Of a DNA stretch of 64,000 nt, positions 40,501 through 52,505 are shown one piece after another. The notes beneath the pieces are model-generated. The model made no database searches and had not been told where the DNA came from. It saw nothing but the letters and a program-made list of their open reading frames with translations. This DNA is from Labia minor (Eukaryota > Arthropoda > Insecta > Dermaptera > Spongiphoridae): contig OY720350.1 in the NCBI GenBank assembly GCA_963082975.1, forward strand, positions 2,255,001 to 2,319,000. The letters run 5' to 3'. Both the position numbers and the translations under genes were made by a program. The number at the start of each line of letters is the position of its first letter. Position 1 is the first letter of the stretch.

Positions 40501-40850
40501 TTAATGAAAAATGCCGTTTTTTCTATGAAATCCACGAAAATAATTGAGATATCGATGAAATTTCAATTGATTCGTGTTTAGAATAAGAAATAAATAAGAA
40601 TGTTATATAATTCATAAATTTTATATTTCTATTTAAAAAAGTAGCATTTTCGCTAAAATTTTAATGAAAAATGTCGTTTTTTCTATGAAATCCACGAAAA
40701 TAATTGAGATATCGATGAAATTTCAATTGATTCGTGTTTAGAATAAGAAATAAATTAGAATGATATATAATTCATAAATTTTATATTTCTATTTAAAAAA
40801 GTAGCATTTTCGCTAAAATTTTAATGAAAAATGTAGTTTTTTCTATGAAA
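37550..40850 (-). repeat. Segment repeated 4320 bp away, copy 1
   Basis: The markers taaattagaa (37551), atgtag (37631), ttaatgaata (37781 and 38581), ttcttgttta (38971 and 40251) and ttcgggttta (39771) recur 4320-4321 bp downstream, which is 27 monomers. The extra base in the second copy lies near 42121. The match is lost at about 40830, where atgtag has no counterpart. Confidence 0.83.
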
Positions 40851-41530
40851 TCCACGAAAATAATTGAGATATCGATGAAATTTCAATTGATTCGTGTTTA
40901 GAATAAGAAATAAATAAGAATCATATATAATTCATAAATTTTATATTTCTATTTAAAAAAGTAGCATTTTCGCTAAAATTTTAATGAAAAATGTCGTTTT
41001 TTCTATGAAATCCACGAAAATAATTGAGATATCGATGAAATTTCAATTGATTCGGGTTTAGAATAAGAAATAAATAAGAATGATATATAATTCATAAATT
41101 TTATATTTCTATTTAAAAAAGTAGCATTTTCGCTAAAATTTTAATGAAAAATGCCGTTTTTTCTATGAAATCCACGAAAATAATTGAGATATCGATGAAA
41201 TTTCAATTGATTCGTGTTTAGAATAAGAAATAAATAAGAATGATATATAATTCATAAATTTTATATTTCTATTTAAAAAAGTAGCATTTTCGCTAAAATT
41301 TTAATGAAAAATGTCGTTTTTTCTATGAAATCCACGAAAATAATTGAGATATCGATGAAATTTCAATTGATTCGTGTTTAGAATAAGAAATAAATTAGAA
41401 TGATATATGATTCATAAATTTTATATTTCTATTTAAAAAAGTAGCATTTTCGCTAAAATTTTAATGAAAAATGTCGTTTTTTCTATGAAATCCACGAAAA
41501 TAATTGAGATATCGATGAAATTTCAATTGA
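38971..41530 (-). repeat. Two tandem copies of 8-monomer repeat, version Q
   Basis: The markers ttcttgttta (38971, 40251, 41531) and ttcgggttta (39771, 41051) are each spaced exactly 1280 bp apart. This is the clearest direct tandem run of the 8-monomer unit in the window. One difference is that the first copy is preceded by a monomer without tgatatatga, while the second has it at about 40121. Confidence 0.86.
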
Positions 41531-41869
41531 TTCTTGTTTAGAATAAGAAATAAATAAGAATGATATATAATTCATAAATTTTATATTTCTATTTAAAAAA
41601 GTAGCATTTTCGCTAAAATTTTAATGAAAAATGTCGTTTTTTCTATGAAATCCACGAAAATAATTGAGATATCGATGAAATTTCAATTGATTCGTGTTTA
41701 GAATAAGAAATAAATAAGAATGATATATAATTCATAAATTTTATATTTCTATTTAAAAAAGTAGCATTTTCGCTAAAATTTTAATGAAAAATGTCGTTTT
41801 TTCTATGAAATCCACGAAAATAATTGAGATATCGATGAAATTTCAATTGATTCGTGTTTAGAATAAGAA

Positions 41870-44800
41870 ATAAATTAGAATGATATATAATTCATAAATT
41901 TTATATTTCTATTTAAAAAAGTAGCATTTTCGCTAAAATTTTAATGAAAAATGTAGTTTTTTCTATGAAATCCACGAAAATAATTGAGATATCGATGAAA
42001 TTTCAATTGATTCGTGTTTAGAATAAGAAATAAATAAGAATGTTATATAATTCATAAATTTTATATTTCTATTTAAAAAAGTAGCATTTTCGCTAAAATT
42101 TTAATGAATAATGTCGTTTTTTTCTATGAAATCCATGAAAATAATTGAGATATCGATGAAATTTCAATTGATTCGTGTTTAGAATAAGAAATAAATTAGA
42201 ATGATATATAATTCATAAATTTTATATTTGTATTTAAAAAAGTAGCATTTTCGCTAAAATTTTAATGAAAAATGTCGTTTTTTCTATGAAATCCACGAAA
42301 ATAATTGAGATATCGATGAAATTTCAATTGATTCGTGTTTAGAATAAGAAATAAATAAGAATGTTATATAATTCATAAATTTTATATTTCTATTTAAAAA
42401 AGTAGCATTTTCGCTAAAATTTTAATGAAAAATGCCGTTTTTTCTATGAAATCCATGAAAATAATTGAGATATCGATGAAATTTCAATTGATTCGTGTTT
42501 AGAATAAGAAATAAATAAGAATGTTATATAATTCATAAATTTTATATTTCTATTTAAAAAAGTAGCATTTTCGCTAAAATTTTAATGAAAAATGTCGTTT
42601 TTTCTATGAAATCCACGAAAATAATTGAGATATCGATGAAATTTCAATTGATTCGTGTTTAGAATAAGAAATAAATAAGAATGTTATATAATTCATAAAT
42701 TTTATATTTCTATTTAAAAAAGTAGCATTTTCGCTAAAATTTTAATGAAAAATGTCGTTTTTTCTATGAAATCCACGAAAATAATTGAGATATCGATGAA
42801 ATTTCAATTGATTCGTGTTTAGAATAAGAAATAAATAAGAATGTTATATAATTCATAAATTTTATATTTCTATTTAAAAAAGTAGCATTTTCGCTAAAAT
42901 TTTAATGAATAATGTCGTTTTTTCTATGAAATCCATGAAAATAATTGAGATATCGATGAAATTTCAATTGATTCGTGTTTAGAATAAGAAATAAATTAGA
43001 ATGATATATAATTCATAAATTTTATATTTGTATTTAAAAAAGTAGCATTTTCGCTAAAATTTTAATGAAAAATGCCGTTTTTTCTATGAAATCCACGAAA
43101 ATAATTGAGATATCGATGAAATTTCAATTGATTCGTGTTTAGAATAAGAAATAAATAAGAATGATATATAATTCATAAATTTTATATTTCTATTTAAAAA
43201 AGTAGCATTTTCGCTAAAATTTTAATGAAAAATGTCGTTTTTTCTATGAAATCCACGAAAATAATTGAGATATCGATGAAATTTCAATTGATTCTTGTTT
43301 AGAATAAGAAATAAATAAGAATGATATATAATTCATAAATTTTATATTTCTATTTAAAAAAGTAGCATTTTCGCTAAAATTTTAATGAAAAATGTCGTTT
43401 TTTCTATGAAATCCACGAAAATAATTGAGATATCGATGAAATTTCAATTGATTCGTGTTTAGAATAAGAAATAAATAAGAATGATATATAATTCATAAAT
43501 TTTATATTTCTATTTAAAAAAGTAGCATTTTCGCTAAAATTTTAATGAAAAATGCCGTTTTTTCTATGAAATCCACGAAAATAATTGAGATATCGATGAA
43601 ATTTCAATTGATTCGTGTTTAGAATAAGAAATAAATAAGAATGTTATATAATTCATAAATTTTATATTTCTATTTAAAAAAGTAGCATTTTCGCTAAAAT
43701 TTTAATGAAAAATGTCGTTTTTTCTATGAAATCCACGAAAATAATTGAGATATCGATGAAATTTCAATTGATTCGTGTTTAGAATAAGAAATAAATTAGA
43801 ATGATATATAATTCATAAATTTTATATTTCTATTTAAAAAAGTAGCATTTTCGCTAAAATTTTAATGAAAAATGTAGTTTTTTCTATGAAATCCACGAAA
43901 ATAATTGAGATATCGATGAAATTTCAATTGATTCGTGTTTAGAATAAGAAATAAATAAGAATCATATATAATTCATAAATTTTATATTTCTATTTAAAAA
44001 AGTAGCATTTTCGCTAAAATTTTAATGAAAAATGTCGTTTTTTCTATGAAATCCACGAAAATAATTGAGATATCGATGAAATTTCAATTGATTCGGGTTT
44101 AGAATAAGAAATAAATAAGAATGATATATAATTCATAAATTTTATATTTCTATTTAAAAAAGTAGCATTTTCGCTAAAATTTTAATGAAAAATGCCGTTT
44201 TTTCTATGAAATCCACGAAAATAATTGAGATATCGATGAAATTTCAATTGATTCGTGTTTAGAATAAGAAATAAATAAGAATGATATATAATTCATAAAT
44301 TTTATATTTCTATTTAAAAAAGTAGCATTTTCGCTAAAATTTTAATGAAAAATGTCGTTTTTTCTATGAAATCCACGAAAATAATTGAGATATCGATGAA
44401 ATTTCAATTGATTCGTGTTTAGAATAAGAAAAAAATTAGAATGATATATGATTCATAAATTTTATATTTCTATTTAAAAAAGTAGCATTTTCGCTAAAAT
44501 TTTAATGAAAAATGTCGTTTTTTCTATGAAATCCACGAAAATAATTGAGATATCGATGAAATTTCAATTGATTCTTGTTTAGAATAAGAAATAAATAAGA
44601 ATGATATATAATTCATAAATTTTATATTTCTATTTAAAAAAGTAGCATTTTCGCTAAAATTTTAATGAAAAATGTCGTTTTTTCTATGAAATCCACGAAA
44701 ATAATTGAGATATCGATGAAATTTCAATTGATTCGTGTTTAGAATAAGAAATAAATAAGAATGATATATAATTCATAAATTTTATATTTCTATTTAAAAA

Positions 44801-45170
44801 AGTAGCATTTTCGCTAAAATTTTAATGAAAAATGCCGTTTTTTCTATGAAATCCACGAAAATAATTGAGATATCGATGAAATTTCAATTGATTCGTGTTT
44901 AGAATAAGAAATAAATAAGAATGTTATATAATTCATAAATTTTATATTTCTATTTAAAAAAGTAGCATTTTCGCTAAAATTTTAATGAAAAATGTCGTTT
45001 TTTCTATGAAATCCACGAAAATAATTGAGATATCGATGAAATTTCAATTGATTCGTGTTTAGAATAAGAAATAAATTAGAATGATATATAATTCATAAAT
45101 TTTATATTTCTATTTAAAAAAGTAGCATTTTCGCTAAAATTTTAATGACAAATGTCGTTTTTTCTATGAA
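41870..45170 (-). repeat. Segment repeated 4320 bp away, copy 2
   Basis: This is the second copy of about 37550-40850, with ttaatgaata at 42101 and 42902, ttcttgttta at 43292 and 44572 and ttcgggttta at 44092. Private changes include atgccg with tccatg near 42434 and an aaaaaatta form near 44430. Beyond about 45150 the order of variants changes, just before the divergent island. Confidence 0.82.
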
Positions 45171-45670
45171 ATCCACGAAAATAATTGAGATATCGATGAA
45201 ATTTCAATTGATTCGGGTTTAGAATAAGAAATAAATAAGAATGATATATAATTCATAAATTTTATATTTCTATTTAAAAAAGTAGCATTTTCGCTAAAAT
45301 TTTAATGAAAAATGCCGTTTTTTCTATGAAATCCACGAAAATAATTGAGATATCGATGAAATTTTAATTGATTCGTGTTTAGAATAAGAAATAAATAAGA
45401 ATGATATATAATTCATAAATTTTATATTTCTATTTAAAAAAGTAGCATTTTCGCTAAAATTTTAATGAAAAATGTCGTTTTTTCTATGAAATCCACGAAA
45501 ATAATTGAGATATCGATAAAATTTCAATTGATTCGTGTTTAGAATAAGAAATAAATAAGAATGATATATAATTCATAAATTTTATATTTCTATTTAAAAA
45601 AGTAGCAATTTCGCTAAAATTTTAATGAAAAATGTCGTTTTTTCTATGAAATCCACGAAAATAATTGAGA

Positions 45671-46760
45671 TTTGGATGAAATTTGAATTTATTCGAGTTT
45701 AGAATAAGAAATAAATAAGAATGATATATAATTCATCAATTTTATATTTCTATTTAAAAAAGTAGCTTTGTCGCTAAAATCTAAATGAAAAATGTCGTTT
45801 TTTCTATGACATCCACGAAAATAATTGAGATTTGGATGAAATTTGAATTTATTCGAGTTTAGAATAAGAAATAAATAAGAATGATATATAATTCATCAAT
45901 TTTATATTTCTATTTAAAAAATTAGCTTTGTCGCTAAAATCTTAATGAAAAAAGTCGTTTTTTCTATGAAATCCACGAAAATAATTGAGATTTGGATGAA
46001 ATTTGAATTTATTCGAGTTTAGAATAAGAAATAAATAAGAATGATATATAATTCATCAATTTTATATTTCTATTTAAAAAAGTAGCTTTGTCGCTAAAAT
46101 CTAAATGAAAAATGTCGTTTTTTCTATGACATCCACGAAAATAATTGAGATTTGGATGAAATTTGAATTTATTCGAGTTTAGAATAAGAAATAAATAAGA
46201 ATGATATATAATTCATCAATTTTATATTTCTATTTAAAAAAGTAGCTTTTTCGCTAAAATCTTAATGAAAAAAGTCGTTTTTTCTATGAAATCCACGAAA
46301 ATAATTGAGATTTGGATGAAATTTGAATTTATTCGAGTTTAGAATAAGAAATAAATAAGAATGATATATAATTCATCAATTTTATATTTCTATTTAAAAA
46401 ATTAGCTTTGTCGCTAAAATCTAAATGAAAAATGTCGTTTTTTCTATGACATCCACGAAAATAATTGAGATTTGGATGAAATTTGAATTTATTCGAGTTT
46501 AGAATAAGAAATAAATAAGAATGATATATAATTCATCAATTTTATATTTCTATTTAAAAAAGTAGCTTTTTCGCTAAAATCTTAATGAAAAAAGTCGTTT
46601 TTTCTATGAAATCCACGAAAATAATTGAGATTTGGATGAAATTTGAATTTATTCGAGTTCAGAATAAGAAATAAATAAGAATGATATATAATTCATCAAT
46701 TTTATATTTCTATTTAAAAAAGTAGCTTTGTCGCTAAAATCTTAATGAAAAAAGTCGTTT
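45671..46760 (-). repeat. Divergent seven-monomer island
   Basis: Seven consecutive monomers (markers at 45671, 45831, 45991, 46151, 46311, 46471 and 46631) carry gagatttggatg in place of gagatatcgatg, atttgaatttattcgag in place of the atttcaattgattcgtg form, attcatcaatt and mostly tagctttg. They differ from neighbours at roughly 8-11 sites per 160 bp by my reading. Most lack ATCGAT, GATATC and TCAATTGA. Units alternate between ctaaatgaaaaatgtcg with ctatgacatcc, and cttaatgaaaaaagtcg with ctatgaaatcc, giving a 320-bp dimer for most of the island. Both edges return abruptly to ordinary subfamily B. Confidence 0.9.
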
Positions 46761-49700
46761 TTTCTATGAAATCCACGAAAATAATTGAGATATCGATGAA
46801 ATTTCAATTGATTCGTGTTTAGAATAAGAAATAAATAAGAATGTTATATAATTCATAAATTTTATATTTCTATTTAAAAAAGTAGCATTTTCGCTAAAAT
46901 TTTAATGAAAAATGTCGTTTTTTCTATGAAATCCACGAAAATAATTGAGATATCGATAAAATTTCAATTGATTCGTGTTTAGAATAAGAAATAAATAAGA
47001 ATGATATATAATTCATAAATTTTATATTTCTATTTAAAAAAGTAGCAATTTCGCTAAAATTTTAATGAAAAATGTCGTTTTTTCTATGAAATCCACGAAA
47101 ATAATTGAGATATCGATGAAATTTCAATTGATTCGTGTTTAGAATAAGAAATAAATAAGAATCATATATAATTCATAAATTTTATATTTCTATTTAAAAA
47201 AGTAGCATTTTCGCTAAAATTTTAATGAAAAATGTCGTTTTTTCTATGAAATCCACGAAAATAATTGAGATATCGATGAAATTTCAATTGATTCGTGTTT
47301 AGAATAAGAAATAAATTAGAATGATATATAATTCATAAATTTTATATTTCTATTTAAAAAAGTAGCATTTTCGCTAAAATTTTAATGAAAAATGCCGTTT
47401 TTTCTATGAAATCCACGAAAATAATTGAGATATCGATGAAATTTCAATTGATTCGTGTTTAGAATAAGAAATAAATAAGAATGATATATAATTCATAAAT
47501 TTTATATTTCTATTTAAAAAAGTAGCATTTTCGCTAAAATTTTAATGAAAAATGCCGTTTTTTCTATGAAATCCACGAAAATAATTGAGATATCGATGAA
47601 ATTTCAATTGATTCGTGTTTAGAATAAGAAATAAATTAGAATGATATATAATTCATAAATTTTATATTTCTATTTAAAAAAGTAGCATTTTCGCTAAAAT
47701 TTTAATTAAAAATGTAGTTTTTTCTATGAAATCCACGAAAATAATTGAGATATCGATGAAATTTCAATTGATTCGTGTTTAGAATAAGAAATAAATAAGA
47801 ATCATATATAATTCATAAATTTTATATTTCTATTTAAAAAAGTAGCATTTTCGCTAAAATTTTAATGAAAAATGTCGTTTTTTCTATGAAATCCACGAAA
47901 ATAATTGAGATATCGATGAAATTTCAATTGATTCGTCTTTAGAATAAGGAATAAATAAGAATGATATATAATTCATAAATTTTATATTTCTATTTAAAAA
48001 AGTAGCTTTTTCGATAAAATCTTAATGAAAAATGTTGTTTTTTATATGAAATCCACGAAAATAATTGAGATATCGATGAAATTTCAATTGATTCGTGTTT
48101 AGAATAAGAAATAAATAAGAATCATATATAATTCATACATTTTATATTTCTATTTAAAAAAGTAGCATTTTCGCTAAAATTTTAATGAAAAATGTCGTTT
48201 TTTCTATGAAATCCACGAAAATAATTGAGATATCGATGAAATTTTAATTGATTCGTGTTTAGAATAAGAAATAAATAAGAATGATATATAATTCATAAAT
48301 TTTATATTTCTATTTAAAAAAGTAGCATTTTCGCTAAAATTTTAATGAAAAATGTAGTTTTTTCTATGAAATCCACGAAAATAATTGAGATATCGATGAA
48401 ATTTCAATTGATTCGTGTTTAGAATAAGAAATAAATAAGAATCATATATAATTCATAAATTTTATATTTCTATTTAAAAAAGTAGCATTTTCGCTAAAAT
48501 TTTAATGAAAAATGTCGTTTTTTCTATGAAATCCACGAAAATAATTGAGATATCGATGAAATTTTAATTGATTCGTGTTTAGAATAAGAAATAAATAAGA
48601 ATGATATATAATTCATAAATTTTATATTTCTATTTAAAAAAGTAGCATTTTCGCTAAAATTTTAATGAAAAATGTCGTTTTTTCTATGAAATCCACGAAA
48701 ATAATTGAGATATCGATGAAATTTCAATTGATTCGTGTTTAGAATAAGAAATAAATAAGAATGATATATAATTCATAAATTTTATATTTCTATTTAAAAA
48801 AGTAGCAATTTCGCTAAAATTTTAATGAAAAATGTCGTTTTTTCTATGAAATCCACGAAAATAATTGAGATATCGATGAAATTTCAATTGATTCGTGTTT
48901 AGAATAAGAAATAAATAAGAATGATATATAATTCATAAATTTTATATTTCTATTTAAAAAAGTAGCATTTTCGCTAAAATTTTAATGAAAAATGTCGTTT
49001 TTTCTATGAAATCCACGAAAATAATTGAGATATCGATGAAATTTCAATTGATTCGTGTTTAGAATAAGAAATAAATAAGAATGATATATAATTCATAAAT
49101 TTTATATTTCTATTTAAAAAAGTAGCATTTTCGCTAAAATTTTAATGAAAAATGTCGTTTTTTCTATGAAATCCACGAAAAAAATTGAGATATCGATGAA
49201 ATTTCAATTGATTCGTGTTTAGAATAAGAAATAAATAAGAATGATATATAATTCATAAATTTTATATTTCTATTTAAAAAAGTAGCATTTTCGCTAAAAT
49301 TTTAATGAAAAATGTCGTTTTTTCTATGAAATCCACGAAAATAATTGAGATATCGATGAAATTTCAATTGATTCGTGTTTAGAATAAGAAATAAATAAGA
49401 ATGTTATATAATTCATAAATTTTATATTTCTATTTAAAAAAGTAGCATTTTCGCTAAAATTTTAATGAAAAATGTCGTTTTTTCTATGAAATCCACGAAT
49501 ATAATTGAGATATCGATGAAATTTCAATTGATTCGTGTTTAGAATAAGAAATAAATTAGAATGATATATAATTCATAAATTTTATATTTCTATTTAAAAA
49601 AGTAGCATTTTCGCTAAAATTTTAATGAAAAATGTCGTTTTTTCTATGAAATCCACGAAAATAATTGAGATATCGATGAAATTTCAATTGATTCGTGTTT

Positions 49701-50142
49701 AGAATAAGAAATAAATTAGAATGATATACAATTCATAAATTTTATATTTCTATTTAAAAAAGTAGCATTTTCGCTAAAATTTTAATGAAAAATGTCGTTT
49801 TTTCTATGAAATCCACGAAAATAATTGAGATATCGATGAAATTTCAATTGATTCGTGTTTAGAATAAGGAATAAATAAGAATGATATATAATTCATAAAT
49901 TTTATATTTCTATTTAAAAAAGTAGCTTTTTCGCTAAAATCTTAATGAAAAATGTCGTTTTTTCTATGAAATCCACGAAAATAATTGAGATATCGATGAA
50001 ATTTCAATTGATTCGTGTTTAGAATAAGAAATAAATAAGAATCATATATAATTCATAAATTTTATATTTCTATTTAAAAAAGTAGCATTTTCGCTAAAAT
50101 TTTAATGAAAATTGTCGTTTTTTCTATGAAATCCACGAAAAT
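46761..50142 (-). repeat. Edge zone of Block 2 with mixed variants
   Basis: Ordinary subfamily-B monomers continue in exact 160-bp phase, but the long-range marker order seen upstream breaks down. Private changes accumulate: taattaaaaatgtag near 47705, ttcgtcttta with aataagga near 47935, cgataaaatc with atgttg and tttatatg near 48010-48050, ccacgaat near 49491, gatatac near 49726 and gaaaattgtcg near 50108. Short local pairings remain (atgtag with atcatatata near 47710-47810 and 48351-48451). More diverse monomers at the edge of a homogenised block are a known satellite pattern. Here it also coincides with the inversion. Confidence 0.8.
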
Positions 50143-50148
50143 TATATT
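50140..50148. other. Orientation switch (inversion junction) in continuous sequence
   Basis: Reverse-oriented sequence runs to about 50142, where it reads ccacgaaaat (unit position 111 counted down). Forward-oriented sequence can be followed from 50146 (attatatatgattc, unit position 41). The bases tat at 50143-50145 fit neither side. Both flanks are subfamily B and full-length monomers resume at 50266. The units face each other 5' end to 5' end, and the breakpoints fall at different unit positions (111 and 41), so there is no large palindrome. The string aaaat is present in both parent sequences near the break, consistent with a microhomology-mediated join. Confidence 0.9.
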
Positions 50149-50346
50149 ATATATGATTCTTATTTATTTCTTATTCTAAACACGAATCAATTCAAATTTC
50201 ATCGATATCTCAATTATTTTCGTGGATTTCATAGAAAAAACGACATTTTTCATTAAAATTTTAGCGAAAATGCTACTTTTTTAAATATAAATATAAAATT
50301 TATGAATTATATATCATTCTAATTTATTTCTTATTCTAAACACGAA

Positions 50347-50369
50347 TCAATTGAAATTTCATCGATATC
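50347..50369 (+). other. Cluster of four overlapping palindromes (representative monomer)
   Basis: At unit positions 82-104 most subfamily-B monomers contain TCAATTGA (82-89), GAAATTTC (88-95), ATCGAT (96-101) and GATATC (99-104), each its own reverse complement and overlapping or touching the next. This is the first full monomer of Block 3, and the arrangement recurs in most units of Blocks 2 and 3. Subfamily A keeps ATCGAT and GATATC in many units but has ATTTAAAT or a non-palindromic attcaaat upstream. Short dyads are common in centromeric satellites. Any protein-binding role here is inference. Confidence 0.85.
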
Positions 50370-51065
50370 TCAATTATTTTCGTGGATTTCATAGAAAAAA
50401 CGACATTTTTCATTAAAATTTTAGCGAAAATGCTACTTTTTTAAATAGAAATATAAAATTTATGAATTATATATCATTCTTATTTATTTCTTATTCTAAA
50501 CACGAATCAATTGAAATTTCATCGATATCTCAATTATTTTCGTGGATTTCATAGAAAAAACGACATTTTTCATTAAAATTTTAGCGAAAATGCTACTTTT
50601 TTAAATAGAAATATAAAATTTATGAATTATATATCATTCTTATTTATTTCTTATTCTAAACACGAATCAATTAAAATTTCATCGATATCTCAATTATTTT
50701 CGTGGATTTCATAGAAAAAACGACATTTTTCATTAAAATTTTAGCGAAAATGCTACTTTTTTAAATAGAAATATAAAATTTATGAATTATATATCATTCT
50801 TATTTATTCCTTATTCTAAACACGAATCAATTGAAATTTCATCGATATCTCAATTATTTTCGTGGATTTCATAGAAAAAACGACATTTTTCATTAAAATT
50901 TTAGCGAAAATGCTACTTTTTTAAATAGAAATATAAAATTTATGAATTATATATCATTCTAATTTATTTCTTATTCTAAACACGAATCAATTGAAATTTC
51001 ATCGATATCTCAATTATTTTCGTGGATTTCATAGAAAAAACGACATTTTTCATTAAAATTTTAGC

Positions 51066-51705
51066 GAAAATGCTACTTTTTTAAATAGAAATATAAAATT
51101 TATGAATTATATATCATTCTTATTTATTTCTTATTCTAAAAACGAATCAATTCAAATTTCATCGATTTCTCAATTATTTTCGTGGATTTAATAGAAAAAA
51201 CGATATTTTTCATTAAAATTTTAGCTAAAATGCTACTTTTTTAAATAGAAATATAAAATTTATGAATTATATATGATTCTTATTTATTTCTTATTCTAAA
51301 CACGAATCAATTGAAAGTTCATCGATATCTCAATTATTTTCGTGGATTTCATAGAAAAAACGACATTTTTCATTAAAATTTTAGCCAAAATGCTACTTTT
51401 TTAAATAGAAATATAAAATTTATGAATTATATATGATTCTTATTTATTTCTTATTCTAAACATGAATAAATTCAAATTTCATCGATATCTCAATTATTTT
51501 TGTGGATTTCATAGAAAAAACGACATTTTTCATTAAGATTTTAGCGAAAAAGCTACTTTTTTAAATAGAAATATAAAATTTATGAATTATATATCATTCT
51601 TATTTATTCATTATTCTAAACACGAATCAATTGAAATTTCATCGATGTCTCAATTATTTTCGTGGATTTCATAGAAAAAACGACATTTTTCATTAAAATT
51701 TTAGC
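51066..51705 (+). repeat. Four-monomer cassette gamma, copy 1
   Basis: Four successive monomers carry private markers. The first has aaaacgaatc, atcgatttct, gtggatttaatag and cgatattttt. The second begins tagctaaaatgc and has atatgattc with gaaagttc. The third begins tagccaaaatgc and has catgaataaattc, ttttgtgg and aagatttt. The fourth begins tagcgaaaaagc and has tattcatt with gatgtctc. The same four-monomer order recurs at 56666, 59705 and 62745. Confidence 0.88.
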
Positions 51706-52505
51706 GAAAATGCTACTTTTTTAAATATAAATATAAAATTTATGAATTATATATCATTCTAATTTATTTCTTATTCTAAACACGAATCAATTGAAATTTC
51801 ATCGATATCTCAATTATTTTCGTGGATTTCATAGAAAAAACGACATTTTTCATTAAAATTTTAGCGAAAATGCTACTTTTTTAAATAGAAATATAAAATT
51901 TATGAATTATATATCATTCTAATTTATTTCTTATTCTAAACACGAATCAATTGAAATTTCATCGATATCTCAATTATTTTCGTGGATTTCATAGAAAAAA
52001 CGACATTTTTCATTAAAATTTTAGCGAAAATGCTACTTTTTTAAATAGAAATATAAAATTTATGAATTATATATCATTCTTATTTATTTCTTATTCTAAA
52101 CACGAATCAATTGAAATTTCATCGATATCTCAATTATTTTCGTGGATTTCATAGAAAAAACGACATTTTTCATTAAAATTTTAGCGAAAATGCTACTTTT
52201 TTAAATAGAAATATAAAATTTATGAATTATATATCATTCTTATTTATTTCTTATTCTAAACACGAATCAATTGAAATTTCATCGATATCTCAATTATTTT
52301 CGTGGATTTCATAGAAAAAACGACATTTTTCATTAAAATTTTAGCGAAAATGCTACTTTTTTAAATAGAAATATAAAATTTATGAATTATATATCATTCT
52401 TATTTATTTCTTATTCTAAACACGAATCAATTGAAATTTCATCGATATCTCAATTATTTTCGTGGATTTCATAGAAAAAACGACATTTTTCATTAAAATT
52501 TTAGC

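Larger units (their letters stand above)
17919..50142 (-). repeat. Block 2: 160-bp satellite array, subfamily B, reversed, about 201 monomers
   Basis: On the + strand this block reads as the reverse complement of the monomer, with units such as 17932-18091. Diagnostic features are tttcaattgattcgtg (the complement of the subfamily-B TCAATTGA form) and atccacgaaaa (complement of cgtgg). From the gtagc at 18881 to that at 42081 there are 145 monomers with no net length change. One extra base near 42121 is followed by another 49 units in phase up to 50082. Rare markers used for mapping are ttcttgttta, ttcgggttta, atgccg, atgtag, tgttatata, atcatatata, ttaatgaata, tccatg and tttgtattt. No gene or transposon is present. 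Confidence 0.97.

Noticed and set aside
50100-50300. Large hairpin or palindrome at the inversion
   Set aside because: The two arms meet at different unit positions (111 and 41), so they do not mirror each other at the centre. Complementarity exists only because any opposite-strand monomers can pair.
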